NCBI RefSeq assembly: GCF_030812775.1 | Contig: NZ_JAUSTI010000007.1 | Coordinates: forward strand, 124,001-188,000 | Reading direction: 5' to 3' | Length of the DNA: 64,000 bases | Origin: Paenibacillus tundrae | Lineage (GTDB): Bacteria > Bacillota > Bacilli > Paenibacillales > Paenibacillaceae | Shown here: positions 8,665 through 17,722 of the stretch, one piece after another | Numbering within the stretch: the stretch's first letter is position 1 | Layout: each line of letters begins with the position of its first letter | The notes under the pieces: generated by a model | What the model saw: the letters and a program-made list of their open reading frames with translations, nothing else | The model's database searches: none | What the model was told of the DNA's origin: nothing | Program-made: the position numbers and the translations under genes

Positions 8665-10272
8665 TCAAGGTCTAATCGTGGTCTTATCACGAATAAACTT
8701 ACGGAAAGTGAATACCAGCTTTAATTTGAGCAGATCATTCGTCTTCTTAAAGTCCATCTGCAATAAGCTGCCAACCTTCTCCATCCGGTAGGTAACCGTA
8801 TTACGATGTACATATAATTGCTTCGCTGCTTCATTAATTAACCCATCATTTTCAATGAAAGATTCCAATGTATTCATCAAGACCTGATTAGGATCCCCTT
8901 CTCGTACTAATAACGGTTCTAATACTTTGTTGCAGTAATTCTCCATAATGTTATCCGGTACATATTGAAACACATAGGCGAATTCCAACATTTCAAACTG
9001 AAGGGCTCGATCCTTCATCCCGAATCGACGCGCCAGTTGACGCGTATCCAGACACTCCTGGTAAGCTTCACGGAGCGACTTCGGCTCATGCTTCATTTTG
9101 GATATCCAGAAGCGTGGGGAGGGCTCCCCTTTGGCGTCTTGTGCTTTCAGCACGTCGGCGAATCGACTAAGCAGAAAACTAGATAGTTCCTCACCATAGT
9201 CCCGACCTGTTGGACAGGTATAAATGGACAGGATGGCATCTTCAATCTGGAAGTGCTGTGAAGCCGTAAATTGCATTAATGGGTTATATTGCAGCTCACG
9301 ATGAATCTGCTTCAACAATTTTCCCTCTGCAAAAACGGAAGGCTCTAGCGTAATCAGCACACACTGATATGTGCCTTGAAAGAGATGAACACCCTTGTTC
9401 TCACTCATCTTTGTTAATTCCTCAACACTCAATTTATGCTCCAAGTACTGTGTAAGCAACGTACGCATCTCATCTTGTACTGTCGGATTAATATGTTCGC
9501 GATACGTCATATCCATATAAAAAGCAAGTACATCTGCTGCTTGTTGGAACAACTCTTCCTCCGCTCGCAGTGATAGGGCAGAATCTGTGAATACAAGCAA
9601 AAATCCGTATTGCTCATCGCTTTGCTTGATCGGTACACGATGACAGCTACCTTGGTTCCACTTTACACGATGCATAATAGATTTCCACGGCCAGCCTTGA
9701 GCGGTGGCATCGCCTGATATTCCATCACTGCCGTACAATACATGTCCTCGTGACCCAATGACAGTAATGGGGTAGTTTAATATGGTGGCAAGCTCTGCAA
9801 ATACGTTCCGGTGCTGTTGCTGTTGCAGAGCAAAATGCATGAGCTTCTTCTGCTTCTGTACCACTTCATGCAGCAAACGATGCGTGCGCTCGTGCTCTAC
9901 TTTGAATAAAGCATTCATCTGATCTGAGAATGTGAATTGAAACGGGAGTTCGAGAAGCGGCAGACGCAAGCGATCAGCTTCATCAATAATGCCCTGCGGA
10001 ATACAATCCCAAAAACGACCAAGCTTAATACCAAGGCCTGCACAGCCACGATCATTCAACCTACGCATCAGATGCAACGCATCCGTCTCATTGTCTTTCA
10101 TAATAAAAGCTGTCGTAAATAACAGCTCTCCCGATTTAATCCAATCCGCGATATCTGGAGCGTCCATGACATTGACGGATTTCATCATCCGTGAAGTTCC
10201 CTCTCCACCTGCGACCAATTTCGCCTCGGATAAAGGATATACCTGCAAAGCTTCTTTTACCGTAAGTTGCAT
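8665..10272 (-). CDS. pucR: PucR-family transcriptional regulator of purine catabolism
   Basis: A 535-aa regulator. The N-terminal PucR (ligand-sensing) domain covers about residues 1-125, with VMDAPDIADWIKSGELLFTT early on. A central CdaR/GGDEF-like segment covers about 290-410. A C-terminal helix-turn-helix of the PucR type reads LINEAAKQLYVHRNTVTYRMEK. In B. subtilis PucR activates the puc genes in response to allantoin-type inducers. The gene lies directly upstream of the pucL operon, in the same direction but separated by its own terminator. ATG 10272 with GGGAGGTCGTGTCC upstream is preferred over the in-frame ATG at 10299. A TATAAT with a poor -35 about 130 bases upstream is the best promoter guess. 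Confidence 0.9.
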   Translation of the reverse strand: MQLTVKEALQVYPLSEAKLVAGGEGTSRMMKSVNVMDAPDIADWIKSGELLFTTAFIMKDNETDALHLMRRLNDRGCAGLGIKLGRFWDCIPQGIIDEADRLRLPLLELPFQFTFSDQMNALFKVEHERTHRLLHEVVQKQKKLMHFALQQQQHRNVFAELATILNYPITVIGSRGHVLYGSDGISGDATAQGWPWKSIMHRVKWNQGSCHRVPIKQSDEQYGFLLVFTDSALSLRAEEELFQQAADVLAFYMDMTYREHINPTVQDEMRTLLTQYLEHKLSVEELTKMSENKGVHLFQGTYQCVLITLEPSVFAEGKLLKQIHRELQYNPLMQFTASQHFQIEDAILSIYTCPTGRDYGEELSSFLLSRFADVLKAQDAKGEPSPRFWISKMKHEPKSLREAYQECLDTRQLARRFGMKDRALQFEMLEFAYVFQYVPDNIMENYCNKVLEPLLVREGDPNQVLMNTLESFIENDGLINEAAKQLYVHRNTVTYRMEKVGSLLQMDFKKTNDLLKLKLVFTFRKFIRDKTTIRP

Positions 10273-10442
10273 GGACACGACCTCCCATATATGTGACAAT
10301 TAAGGTTAAATAAATTGAGTGTGAAGTCCTGTTTTATACATCATAATGAAGTTTTCAACTTTCTGCAGATCATTTTCTCATTAATAAGCGTGCTTATTGT
10401 TAGGTATTATAACATCATTATATTGGAAATAGCTTACATCTC

Positions 10443-10500
10443 AAAAAAATAAAACCCATGACTCGATGGCAAGCATACGCTACACCATGTTCATGGGTTT
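10443..10500 (-). terminator. Terminator of the hybrid histidine kinase gene
   Basis: AAACCCATGA (10452-10461) pairs with TCATGGGTTT (10491-10500) across a 29-base loop. On the minus strand the stem is followed by TTTTATTTTTTT. It lies 40 bases after the kinase stop codon. Confidence 0.7.
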
Positions 10501-10539
10501 AGAGATGTTGATATGAATTACGATACCTTGTAGGGTAAT

Positions 10540-13308
10540 CTAAATCCCGAGCGTCTCATGGCTTAGCCATAATTTCATTCGAGAAATGACCTCTTTCATA
10601 TTTAACGGTTTACTGATATAATCCGATGCTCCTGCAGCAAGACATTTATCACGATCCTCTTTCATTGCCTTCGCCGTTAACGCGATGATCGGTAGACTGG
10701 TTAGATTTAATCTATTCCGAATCTGGCGTGTCGTTTCGTAGCCGTCCAATTCTGGCATCATAATATCCATCATAATGATATCAGGCTTGGCCTCACCACT
10801 TTCCAGCATTTCGAGGCATTCGTATCCGTTCTGAGCAGTGATCACACGCATATCATACTGTTCAAGCGCGTTAGCTAGCGCATATACATTGCGAATATCA
10901 TCGTCTACAACAAGCACCTGACGTCCGCGCAGCAGTGACTCTTCTAGAGGTGTCAACAACATCTCATTGGGTGATATGTCAGACGAGGTGTGTGGCACTC
11001 TTGAAAATGTATTGTCCGGAAGCTGAGGTATCGTTGAAGCCACCTCGTTCGTGAAGAGTCTGGAGTCATACACATCTTCTTGTTCATCGTGATGCAGCGG
11101 TAGGAACAAAGTAAATACACTGCCCTCCCCTTCCCGGCTCGTTGCCGAGATGGAACCTCCCAGCAAACTCGCTAGGGATTGGGAAATGGATAGTCCTAGA
11201 CCTGTTCCGCCATACTTACGTGCCGTATCTCCATCCGCCTGCTTGAACGCATCAAAGATCTGTACCAGCTTAACTTCTGCAATACCGATTCCTGTATCAC
11301 TAACCGAGAATGCAATAACTTCGTTCTCTTGCCCGTTCTTCGTTGCACTAGGTAGATTCACTCTGGAAATGGTAAGTGCAACTTCACCCTGCTTCGTAAA
11401 CTTAAATGCGTTCGAGAGTAAGTTTCTAAGAATTTGATGCAAACGCATCTCATCAGAGATAATCGTTTCCGGGAGATTGCTGTGCAACTGGATGCGGAAA
11501 TCAATTCCCTTTTGCTCAGCTATTTTTAAGAAATATTGATTCATCATCTCCGGCAAACTGTCCAGATAGACGTCACTGAAATCGACTTCCATCTCGCCAG
11601 CTTCGACTTTGGATAGATCGAGAATGTCATTGATCAGATTAAGTAAGTCTTTGCCAGATGCATGGATCACTGATGCGTATTTCTGCTCTTCTTTATTTAA
11701 GTGCTGGTTTTTGTTCTCTGCCAGAATTTCAGACAGAATTAACATACTGTTGAGCGGAGTGCGTAGTTCATGAGACATATTGGCCAGAAACTCGGATTTG
11801 TACCCTGAGCTTGAGCGTAATTGATCGGCGACTTCAGCTAGTTCGCTAGCTGAGGACTCAGCCACATTCTTTTGTTCCTCTAGACGTTCATTGAGCATGT
11901 GCAGCTCTTCGGTCTGCATCTGAAGCTCCTCCGTCTGTGATAACATTTCTTCCGTTTGCACCTGAAGCTTCTCAGACTGTGCCTGTAACTCTTCATTAAG
12001 CACCTGTGACTCATCATACAGCTGCTGCAGTTCCATACGCGTTACAGTCGAATGAAGCGATACACCAAATATATCAATCAGTTCATTGAGTAGCGCAATC
12101 TCGCTATCCTGTAATGGCTTCATCGAAGCAAGTTCAATTACAGCAATCGTTTTTCCTTCGAAGATGACAGGAATAACCGTAAGAGATGTTGCAGGTGCAT
12201 GTCCGAGCCCAGACGAGATACGAATGTAATTTTGCGGCAGATCGTTTAAACGCAGCATTCGTTGCTCATTCGCACTTTGCCCTACAAGCCCCTCGCCAGG
12301 TGCCAGTGAAACTTTACCTAGTGACCGTTCTTTGTCACCATCAGCCGCATGTGCAGCAACACGTAACAGTCGATTATCTCTCCAGTAGTATAAGACGCTA
12401 TACGGAATATCTAACAGCATGGCAATCTCATTCAGAAACCGCCGTGATAATCCCTCTAATGTCGTTGGATTCTGCATCAGCGTAGCAATTTCAGTAATAC
12501 GATCTTTTGTACGATTCTGCTCTTGTACGGTGTCCAGCAGTTTGTTCGTCTCATCGCCCAGGTCGCCAACCTCGTCGTTGGTGCGTACATGGATACGTTG
12601 TGTGAGGTTTCCGCCTTTGTAAATCTCACTAATCGTTTGTTTGACATCGCGTAACGTTTGGATAATATTGCCTGAGATTACGATTGCCGCTAGAACGGAC
12701 AGTATTGCAATTACTCCCCACAAGCTGTACATGACCGTCAGTAGTGTTGAGCTGCGGGCTGCCAGATCGGTAACCCTCGCTTCGGTCAGAGCAATTTCTG
12801 TGTTTCGGAAGTTCGTGAGCTGTGATCTTAATAGATCTATTTCGGTTTTACCAGGATCGGATTGAAAAAATGCAAGTACCTGCTCCTGATCTCCCAGTCT
12901 CTTCAGTTCAATAGAAGGTTCGCCAGCTACTTCAATCCAGCGGGTAATATGTGTCTTGATATTTTCAAGACTGAGCTGTTGCGACCGATTGTCATTCACT
13001 AATTCATAGAGTGCTTCATAATGAGAATTCCATTGGGCGAGACCTTGTATGTAAGGTTCTAAGTACGTCTCGTTTCCAGTAAGCATGAATCCCCGCTGTC
13101 CTGTCTCCATATTAAGAACAGCTTTTTCAATAGAATTGGTCAGATTGTGTACATCCAGGTCATGATGGCTGATAAAGTCATTTTCTTTCTGTAATGTGTT
13201 AATCAGAGCTGTCAGAACTAGCAAAACGGCTCCAAACAACATTACAACCACAAGATAACCTATTAATATTTTGGAGCGTATTGTGAATCTTCTCCTTTTT
13301 AGCACCAC
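10540..13308 (-). CDS. CHASE3/HAMP/GAF hybrid sensor histidine kinase with receiver domain
   Basis: A 922-aa membrane hybrid kinase. The domains in order are: transmembrane helix about 15-37; extracellular CHASE3 region about 40-185, including LNMETGQRGFMLTGNETYLEPY; second helix about 190-213; HAMP about 215-265; GAF about 280-420; a heptad-repeat coiled coil about 430-480, rich in QTEEL units; HisKA with His513 in NMSHELRTPLN; HATPase with DTGIGI and GGTGLGLSI; and a C-terminal receiver with phospho-Asp848 in MMDIMMPELDG. No separate response regulator or output gene is adjacent, so phosphotransfer beyond the internal receiver is unknown. The gene starts with tandem GTG codons (13308 and 13305); GGAGG lies 4 and 7 bases upstream, so 13305 may be the true start. 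The signal sensed cannot be told from sequence. Confidence 0.9.
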   Translation of the reverse strand: MVLKRRRFTIRSKILIGYLVVVMLFGAVLLVLTALINTLQKENDFISHHDLDVHNLTNSIEKAVLNMETGQRGFMLTGNETYLEPYIQGLAQWNSHYEALYELVNDNRSQQLSLENIKTHITRWIEVAGEPSIELKRLGDQEQVLAFFQSDPGKTEIDLLRSQLTNFRNTEIALTEARVTDLAARSSTLLTVMYSLWGVIAILSVLAAIVISGNIIQTLRDVKQTISEIYKGGNLTQRIHVRTNDEVGDLGDETNKLLDTVQEQNRTKDRITEIATLMQNPTTLEGLSRRFLNEIAMLLDIPYSVLYYWRDNRLLRVAAHAADGDKERSLGKVSLAPGEGLVGQSANEQRMLRLNDLPQNYIRISSGLGHAPATSLTVIPVIFEGKTIAVIELASMKPLQDSEIALLNELIDIFGVSLHSTVTRMELQQLYDESQVLNEELQAQSEKLQVQTEEMLSQTEELQMQTEELHMLNERLEEQKNVAESSASELAEVADQLRSSSGYKSEFLANMSHELRTPLNSMLILSEILAENKNQHLNKEEQKYASVIHASGKDLLNLINDILDLSKVEAGEMEVDFSDVYLDSLPEMMNQYFLKIAEQKGIDFRIQLHSNLPETIISDEMRLHQILRNLLSNAFKFTKQGEVALTISRVNLPSATKNGQENEVIAFSVSDTGIGIAEVKLVQIFDAFKQADGDTARKYGGTGLGLSISQSLASLLGGSISATSREGEGSVFTLFLPLHHDEQEDVYDSRLFTNEVASTIPQLPDNTFSRVPHTSSDISPNEMLLTPLEESLLRGRQVLVVDDDIRNVYALANALEQYDMRVITAQNGYECLEMLESGEAKPDIIMMDIMMPELDGYETTRQIRNRLNLTSLPIIALTAKAMKEDRDKCLAAGASDYISKPLNMKEVISRMKLWLSHETLGI

Positions 13309-13375
13309 TTAACCTCCAATGATATAAACCAATCAATTCCTATAGGCTACTTTTTGAACACGTACTATATATACT

Positions 13376-13396
13376 TGCATATGTATTTTATATGCA
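13376..13396. promoter_or_regulatory. Perfect short inverted repeat upstream of the hybrid kinase
   Basis: TGCATAT (13376-13382) and ATATGCA (13390-13396) form a perfect 7-bp inverted repeat with a 7-base spacer. It lies about 70-90 bases upstream of the kinase start, in a very AT-rich stretch where a promoter is expected. It may be an operator; no regulator is suggested by the neighbours. Confidence 0.3.
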
Positions 13397-13441
13397 TGCG
13401 TATATTAATGACAAGCATTATCCTATATTATTCTTCACAAG

Positions 13442-13468
13442 AAAAAAACGACCTGTTCTCACAGGCCG
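13442..13468 (-). terminator. Terminator of fumC
   Basis: CGACCTGT / ACAGGCCG stem with a TCTC loop (13449-13468), followed on the minus strand by TTTTTTTC. It sits 35 bases after the fumC stop. Confidence 0.8.
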
Positions 13469-13503
13469 CTTCTCATCGTTCTATTCATAAATATATGAAT
13501 TCC

Positions 13504-14892
13504 TTAAGCTTTTGGCGCGATCATCTTCGCTGGGTCTACATACTGATTGAATTGCTCTTCGGTAAGTAACCCCGTTTGCAGTGCTGCTTCTTTCAGAGAC
13601 AGCCCTTCCTTATGCGCAAGCTTCGCAATTTTGGCTGCATTCTCGTAACCGATATGCGGGTTGAGTGCAGTCACCAACATTAGCGAGTTGTTCAGGTTAT
13701 GTTCAATCTGACCTAGATTAGGTTCAATGCCTACTGCACACTTATCATTAAAAGCGATGATGGAGTCTGCAAGCAATTGGACCGATTGAAGGAAATTATA
13801 GATAATCACAGGCTTGAATACGTTGAGTTCAAAATTACCTTGGCTCGCAGCGAATCCGATCGCTGCATCATTACCCATGACTTGTGTAACAACCATCGTT
13901 AACGCTTCACTTTGCGTAGGATTAACCTTGCCTGGCATGATGGAGCTACCTGGTTCGTTCTCTGGAATGCTAATTTCACCCAGACCACTACGTGGGCCAC
14001 TAGCGAGCCAGCGTACATCGTTGGCAATTTTCATGAGATCAGCTGCAAGCGCTTTTACTGCACCGTGTGCGTAAACAACTTCATCATGGCTTGTGAGCGC
14101 ATGGAATTTGTTCGGCGCCGATACAAAATCCTTACCTGTATGTTTGCCGATCTCTTTGGCAGTGAGATCACCAAAATCCGGATGTGCATTAATGCCCGTT
14201 CCTACCGCTGTACCACCAATCGCAAGTTCCTTCATGTATTGCACACTTTCGCGGATCATGCGTTCACTCTTCGCGAGCATCGCTTCCCATCCGCTAATTT
14301 CCTGACCCAATGTAATCGGAGTGGCATCTTGAAGGTGAGTACGTCCAATTTTAATGATATCTTTGAACGCTTCAGATTTATCCGCCAACGTTTTCTTCAA
14401 TACAGCAATCGCTGGCAAAAGTTGATCTTCAACAGCAAGTACACCTGCGACATGCAGCGCTGTTGGGAACGTATCATTCGAGCTCTGGGACATGTTGACA
14501 TCATCATTCGGATGAAGACGTTCTTCCTTCCCCTTTTGCTCTAACAATTGGTTACCGAGATTGGCGATAACTTCGTTCACGTTCATATTAGATTGTGTAC
14601 CACTACCCGTCTGCCATACCACAAGCGGAAAATGATCGTCAATACGCCCTGCGATGATCTCATCGGCAGCGTATGCGATCGCATCGGATTTGGCAGCAGA
14701 CAACTTACCTAATTTATGGTTACTCGCTGCAGCGCTTTTCTTCAAAATAGCGAGAGAGCGGATGATTTCCATTGGCATATGTTCGCGCCCGATCGGAAAA
14801 TTCTCTTTACTACGTTGGGTTTGAGCTCCCCATAATCTGTCAGCAGGTACTTTCATTTCTCCAAGTGTATCTCTTTCAATGCGGTATTCCAC
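13504..14892 (-). CDS. fumC: Class II fumarate hydratase
   Basis: A 462-aa class II (iron-independent) fumarase that interconverts fumarate and L-malate in the TCA cycle. The superfamily signature [11 protein letters not shown] is intact, as are [15 protein letters not shown], the [11 protein letters not shown] substrate-binding segment and [15 protein letters not shown]. Length and domain pattern are normal for bacterial FumC, and no targeting signal is present. A TTG-started frame extends to 14910, but that region is the ribosome binding site itself (GGAGGAGG). The GTG at 14892, 8 bases after it, is the likely start. It has its own terminator and appears monocistronic. Confidence 0.95.
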   Translation of the reverse strand: MEYRIERDTLGEMKVPADRLWGAQTQRSKENFPIGREHMPMEIIRSLAILKKSAAASNHKLGKLSAAKSDAIAYAADEIIAGRIDDHFPLVVWQTGSGTQSNMNVNEVIANLGNQLLEQKGKEERLHPNDDVNMSQSSNDTFPTALHVAGVLAVEDQLLPAIAVLKKTLADKSEAFKDIIKIGRTHLQDATPITLGQEISGWEAMLAKSERMIRESVQYMKELAIGGTAVGTGINAHPDFGDLTAKEIGKHTGKDFVSAPNKFHALTSHDEVVYAHGAVKALAADLMKIANDVRWLASGPRSGLGEISIPENEPGSSIMPGKVNPTQSEALTMVVTQVMGNDAAIGFAASQGNFELNVFKPVIIYNFLQSVQLLADSIIAFNDKCAVGIEPNLGQIEHNLNNSLMLVTALNPHIGYENAAKIAKLAHKEGLSLKEAALQTGLLTEEQFNQYVDPAKMIAPKA

Positions 14893-15026
14893 TTGCTTTT
14901 CCTCCTCCAAAAAAATGGTCTGGGTTTTCTCAAAAGTGGGTGTATCTTGTCATAGTATACATGATTTGCGAGTAGATTTTCACCTTTTCGACAAAATTGT
15001 AAGCGTACCGCAAAAGGAGTGTGACA

Positions 15027-16037
15027 TTATTTTTGAGCTGCGATTGGATATAAGCGACTTGTCTGCTCGAAGATTTCTCCGGTTTCAAGACCAATGAGTC
15101 CGATCTCTTCTGCAGAAGCCCCTTTCACATTCGGTGCATTCACAAGGTTCATCTGTGGTTCAGGACAGAAGAAGTTATCCTCCATATTGTTGTTCCAGAT
15201 CATCCAGTGTTTGTAGGACGTGCCTACATCATAAACCAGCTTATGACCCGTACGATGATCCGTCAGTTCCATATAGTTACGTCCATTTTGTGGTACAGCC
15301 GTGTAATGGTTGTCCATCGCAGCAAAAAACGGACTCACACCTTCTGCCTTCAATTTCTCTTCATCCGGTGTAAGCGGTTGAAATTCACCTGTAGGCAAGG
15401 AGCGTTCATTCAACTCACGTCGCTGTCCAATCGTAATTTTAGCTGTATAATCCGAGCGTTGACTCGCTGCATCAAAAGGTACACTAATCGCTGTATGGAA
15501 AGCAAACAAATTAGGCATCCGCTTCGTTCCGTTATTTCTTACTTTTAATTGTTGTTGCAGTCCATCTTGACTCAATGAGTAGCGAAGTGTCACCGTAAAC
15601 GTAAACGGCAGATACTTATGGAAAGGATGTCCCTCTTTCACTTCCTGACTCAACAGAACATAGCTCTCTAGCTCGTTAACGCCATATCCCTCTACGTTCC
15701 ATTCCACATCATGTAGAAAACCATGTAGATGATTGCCTGTTGCTGGTTCATTTACCGGAAGTTGATAGATTTCGCCATCCCAAGGAAAACGTCCATCCTC
15801 ATACCGATTGGGCGGAGATAGAATCGGAATACCGTACACCGCAGGTGCTGCTCGGAATTCATCCATATTGTTCAGGTCGGGCTCCCGCAAATAGCGATGC
15901 CCCTGCTCTGTATCCCGATAAGCTACAAGGTTCCCACCTACGCTTGGGATAACGGCCGCTTCAAATTGATTAAAGCGAAGCCATACAGCGGGGATACCGC
16001 CAAATTGTTCTTCAACCGCTTGATTCTGATGTGTCAT
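15027..16037 (-). CDS. Aldose 1-epimerase family protein
   Basis: A 336-aa protein of the galactose mutarotase fold (aldose 1-epimerase superfamily), expected to equilibrate alpha and beta anomers of hexoses or a related sugar in the cytoplasm. Recognisable parts are the N-terminal SVGGNLVAYRD, PILSPPNRYEDGRF (usual PNR motif), the catalytic-His segment GNHLHGFLHD and the late FCPEPQMN carrying the probable catalytic Glu. There is no sugar operon around it, so the substrate is open. Start ATG 16037 is preceded by AGGAGGTACATATAACA. No clear terminator was found in the 116 bases before fumC, so fumC could receive read-through. Confidence 0.8.
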   Translation of the reverse strand: MTHQNQAVEEQFGGIPAVWLRFNQFEAAVIPSVGGNLVAYRDTEQGHRYLREPDLNNMDEFRAAPAVYGIPILSPPNRYEDGRFPWDGEIYQLPVNEPATGNHLHGFLHDVEWNVEGYGVNELESYVLLSQEVKEGHPFHKYLPFTFTVTLRYSLSQDGLQQQLKVRNNGTKRMPNLFAFHTAISVPFDAASQRSDYTAKITIGQRRELNERSLPTGEFQPLTPDEEKLKAEGVSPFFAAMDNHYTAVPQNGRNYMELTDHRTGHKLVYDVGTSYKHWMIWNNNMEDNFFCPEPQMNLVNAPNVKGASAEEIGLIGLETGEIFEQTSRLYPIAAQK

Positions 16038-16160
16038 TGTTATATGTACCTCCTGTGCATACTAAGGTTTATACTATACGGCTCGAATATATCATGACTG
16101 GGCACAAAATACCAATCTATGATATAGAACACATCCATCAATCAACGAACCGTAACATAG

Positions 16161-16193
16161 AAAAAGACAGCAAGCATCGCGTGCCGCTGTCTT
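16161..16193 (-). terminator. Terminator of the MBL-fold hydrolase gene
   Basis: AAGACAGC (16164-16171) pairs with GCTGTCTT (16186-16193); the minus-strand transcript continues into TTTTTC. It lies 40 bases after the stop of the downstream-facing gene. Confidence 0.7.
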
Positions 16194-16232
16194 ACTCGGT
16201 TATATTTTTATTATCCTTATTGTCTGTATAGT

Positions 16233-17042
16233 TTAATCTACATATTTCCCATGATCCGGTACGGTCGTTTCTTCAAAATCAAGATCCAGCTTACGCAGTG
16301 ATTCACTTAGCATCTCGCCAGTAAGACAATGCCCATGACCTGTAACGACAACGTTCGGTTCGAGCTGTCGAAGCTGTTGGACGGATCGATGAGCTGCCTG
16401 CCAATCGGTCGTAAAGTATGCCGGTGGTCCATGCAACTGTTTGTCCTGAAGCAGAACACTCCAGAGCGATTCTTGTTTTACAGAGATAATGGCATCTCCA
16501 GCAATAAGGATACGATCCTGATCCCGGAACAGTGAGATGTGCCCTGGTGTGTGTCCTGGCGTATGCACCCATTTCCATCCGGGAGCTCCTGGAACGGAAT
16601 GATCATCCGGCAAACTGAAAATCCGATCATCCAGATTAATTGCTTCATATGGGTAAGCAAAGGACAATCGGGCCATAATCCCACCACCAACAGTAGGATC
16701 AGCAGGCGGATAGTCTTTCAGACCCGTCAAATAGGGAATTTCCTGCGGATGTGCATACACGGGTACGCCCCAAAACTGCTCAAGCTCAATGACGGTACCT
16801 ACATGATCGAAATGCCCGTGGGTCAAAATGATGGCAGATGGCGGTCCGGTGAATCGCTCTGCTGCTACTTCAACAATATGATCAGTGAACTTCGCCATTC
16901 CCGTGTCCACAAGCACCCATTTTCTGCTTCCTGGTTCACCGATGAATATCACATTCACAAAGAGTGTTCGCATGCTGAGGATATCGTGTGCGACTTCTTC
17001 AAGCCCCGTCATTCCTGATGTAATCAGATTGTCAGATGCCAT
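16233..17042 (-). CDS. MBL-fold metallo-hydrolase
   Basis: A 269-aa metallo-beta-lactamase-fold hydrolase. The metal-binding motif THGHFDHVG is intact, followed by TPGHTPGHISLF (third His), AGDAIIS (bridging Asp) and VVTGHGH (last His). The fold is shared by thiolesterases, lactonases and glyoxalase II-like enzymes, and the substrate cannot be assigned. There is no signal peptide, so it is cytoplasmic. Start ATG 17042 has GGGAGGTAACCGTGA upstream. Terminators lie on both sides, so it appears to be a single-gene unit. Confidence 0.85.
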   Translation of the reverse strand: MASDNLITSGMTGLEEVAHDILSMRTLFVNVIFIGEPGSRKWVLVDTGMAKFTDHIVEVAAERFTGPPSAIILTHGHFDHVGTVIELEQFWGVPVYAHPQEIPYLTGLKDYPPADPTVGGGIMARLSFAYPYEAINLDDRIFSLPDDHSVPGAPGWKWVHTPGHTPGHISLFRDQDRILIAGDAIISVKQESLWSVLLQDKQLHGPPAYFTTDWQAAHRSVQQLRQLEPNVVVTGHGHCLTGEMLSESLRKLDLDFEETTVPDHGKYVD

Positions 17043-17135
17043 TCACGGTTACCTCCCATTCAGGCGGATTGTCCCTCTATACTCGATTCTTCTGTCGTAG
17101 ACTTCCCTTTTCTGGCATTTCTATTCCATTATCCA

Positions 17136-17176
17136 TAAAATAAAACGGTGTACACCCTTAAACAGGCATACACCGT
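17136..17176 (-). terminator. Terminator of the 88-aa acidic protein gene
   Basis: ACGGTGTA (17145-17152) pairs with TACACCGT (17169-17176); the minus-strand transcript continues into TTTTATTTTATGG. Confidence 0.7.
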
Positions 17177-17238
17177 CTAGTATAGTCAGTGCGATTCCAT
17201 AATAGAACCATAACATGTAATCACATAAGTTATTGCAT

Positions 17239-17505
17239 TTAGGCAGGATAAGCATCCAGTGCAGCATCAAGCAACTGACTGTAGAGATCATCATCATTCT
17301 CTAACAGCTCGTCCATCCGAAGCAATTCCTCTTCGTCCCCGGATAGCTCGGTGAAATGAAGACTGTAATCCCAATCCTTTCCGTTTTTGCTCATAAAGGT
17401 AATCTCATACTGTGACTGGGTTCCTTCTGCCTTAAAAACCGTATTTCCCACATACAATTTCTCATCTTCACGGCGCATTTCAGCGCGAATTACTTCAATA
17501 TTCAC
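17239..17505 (-). CDS. Small acidic protein of unknown function
   Basis: An 88-aa cytoplasmic protein not recognised as a named family. The N-terminal half reads like a small beta-sheet domain (VGNTVFKAEGTQSQYEITFM), and the C-terminal third is strongly acidic, with a run of Glu/Asp between about residues 57 and 78. The frame is open to 17550, but GTG 17505 is chosen because AAAGGAG lies 9 bases upstream. It is divergent from the aminopeptidase pair and has its own terminator. The clean ribosome binding site and terminator support it as real. Confidence 0.65.
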   Translation of the reverse strand: MNIEVIRAEMRREDEKLYVGNTVFKAEGTQSQYEITFMSKNGKDWDYSLHFTELSGDEEELLRMDELLENDDDLYSQLLDAALDAYPA

Positions 17506-17567
17506 TCTCGTTCTCTCCTTTAATCTCTCATCTAGAACGGTTCTCCACATTTTATGGTAAACCTGGT

Positions 17568-17597
17568 TTGGTAATTATTATTGGTTAATTGTACAAT
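17568..17597 (+). promoter_or_regulatory. Candidate promoter of the first M29 aminopeptidase
   Basis: TTGGTA (17568-17573) and TACAAT (17592-17597) are separated by 18 bases and lie 126 bases upstream of the aminopeptidase ATG. This is a reasonable sigma-A match in the divergent intergenic region. Confidence 0.4.
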
Positions 17598-17722
17598 ATA
17601 TATCGTAGCAACGTATACCTTATTCAATGAAGGAGCTTTTATTATCCTTACATACACATGATGAGGGCTGTATAAGCCAACGAGGGCTACGACAATTTAT
17701 GATTATTGGAGGAGAATATAGC

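Noticed and set aside
13912..14544. A 210-codon plus-strand frame opposite fumC
   Set aside because: It is antisense to a perfectly conserved fumarase, has no ribosome binding site, and its translation resembles nothing; a shadow frame.
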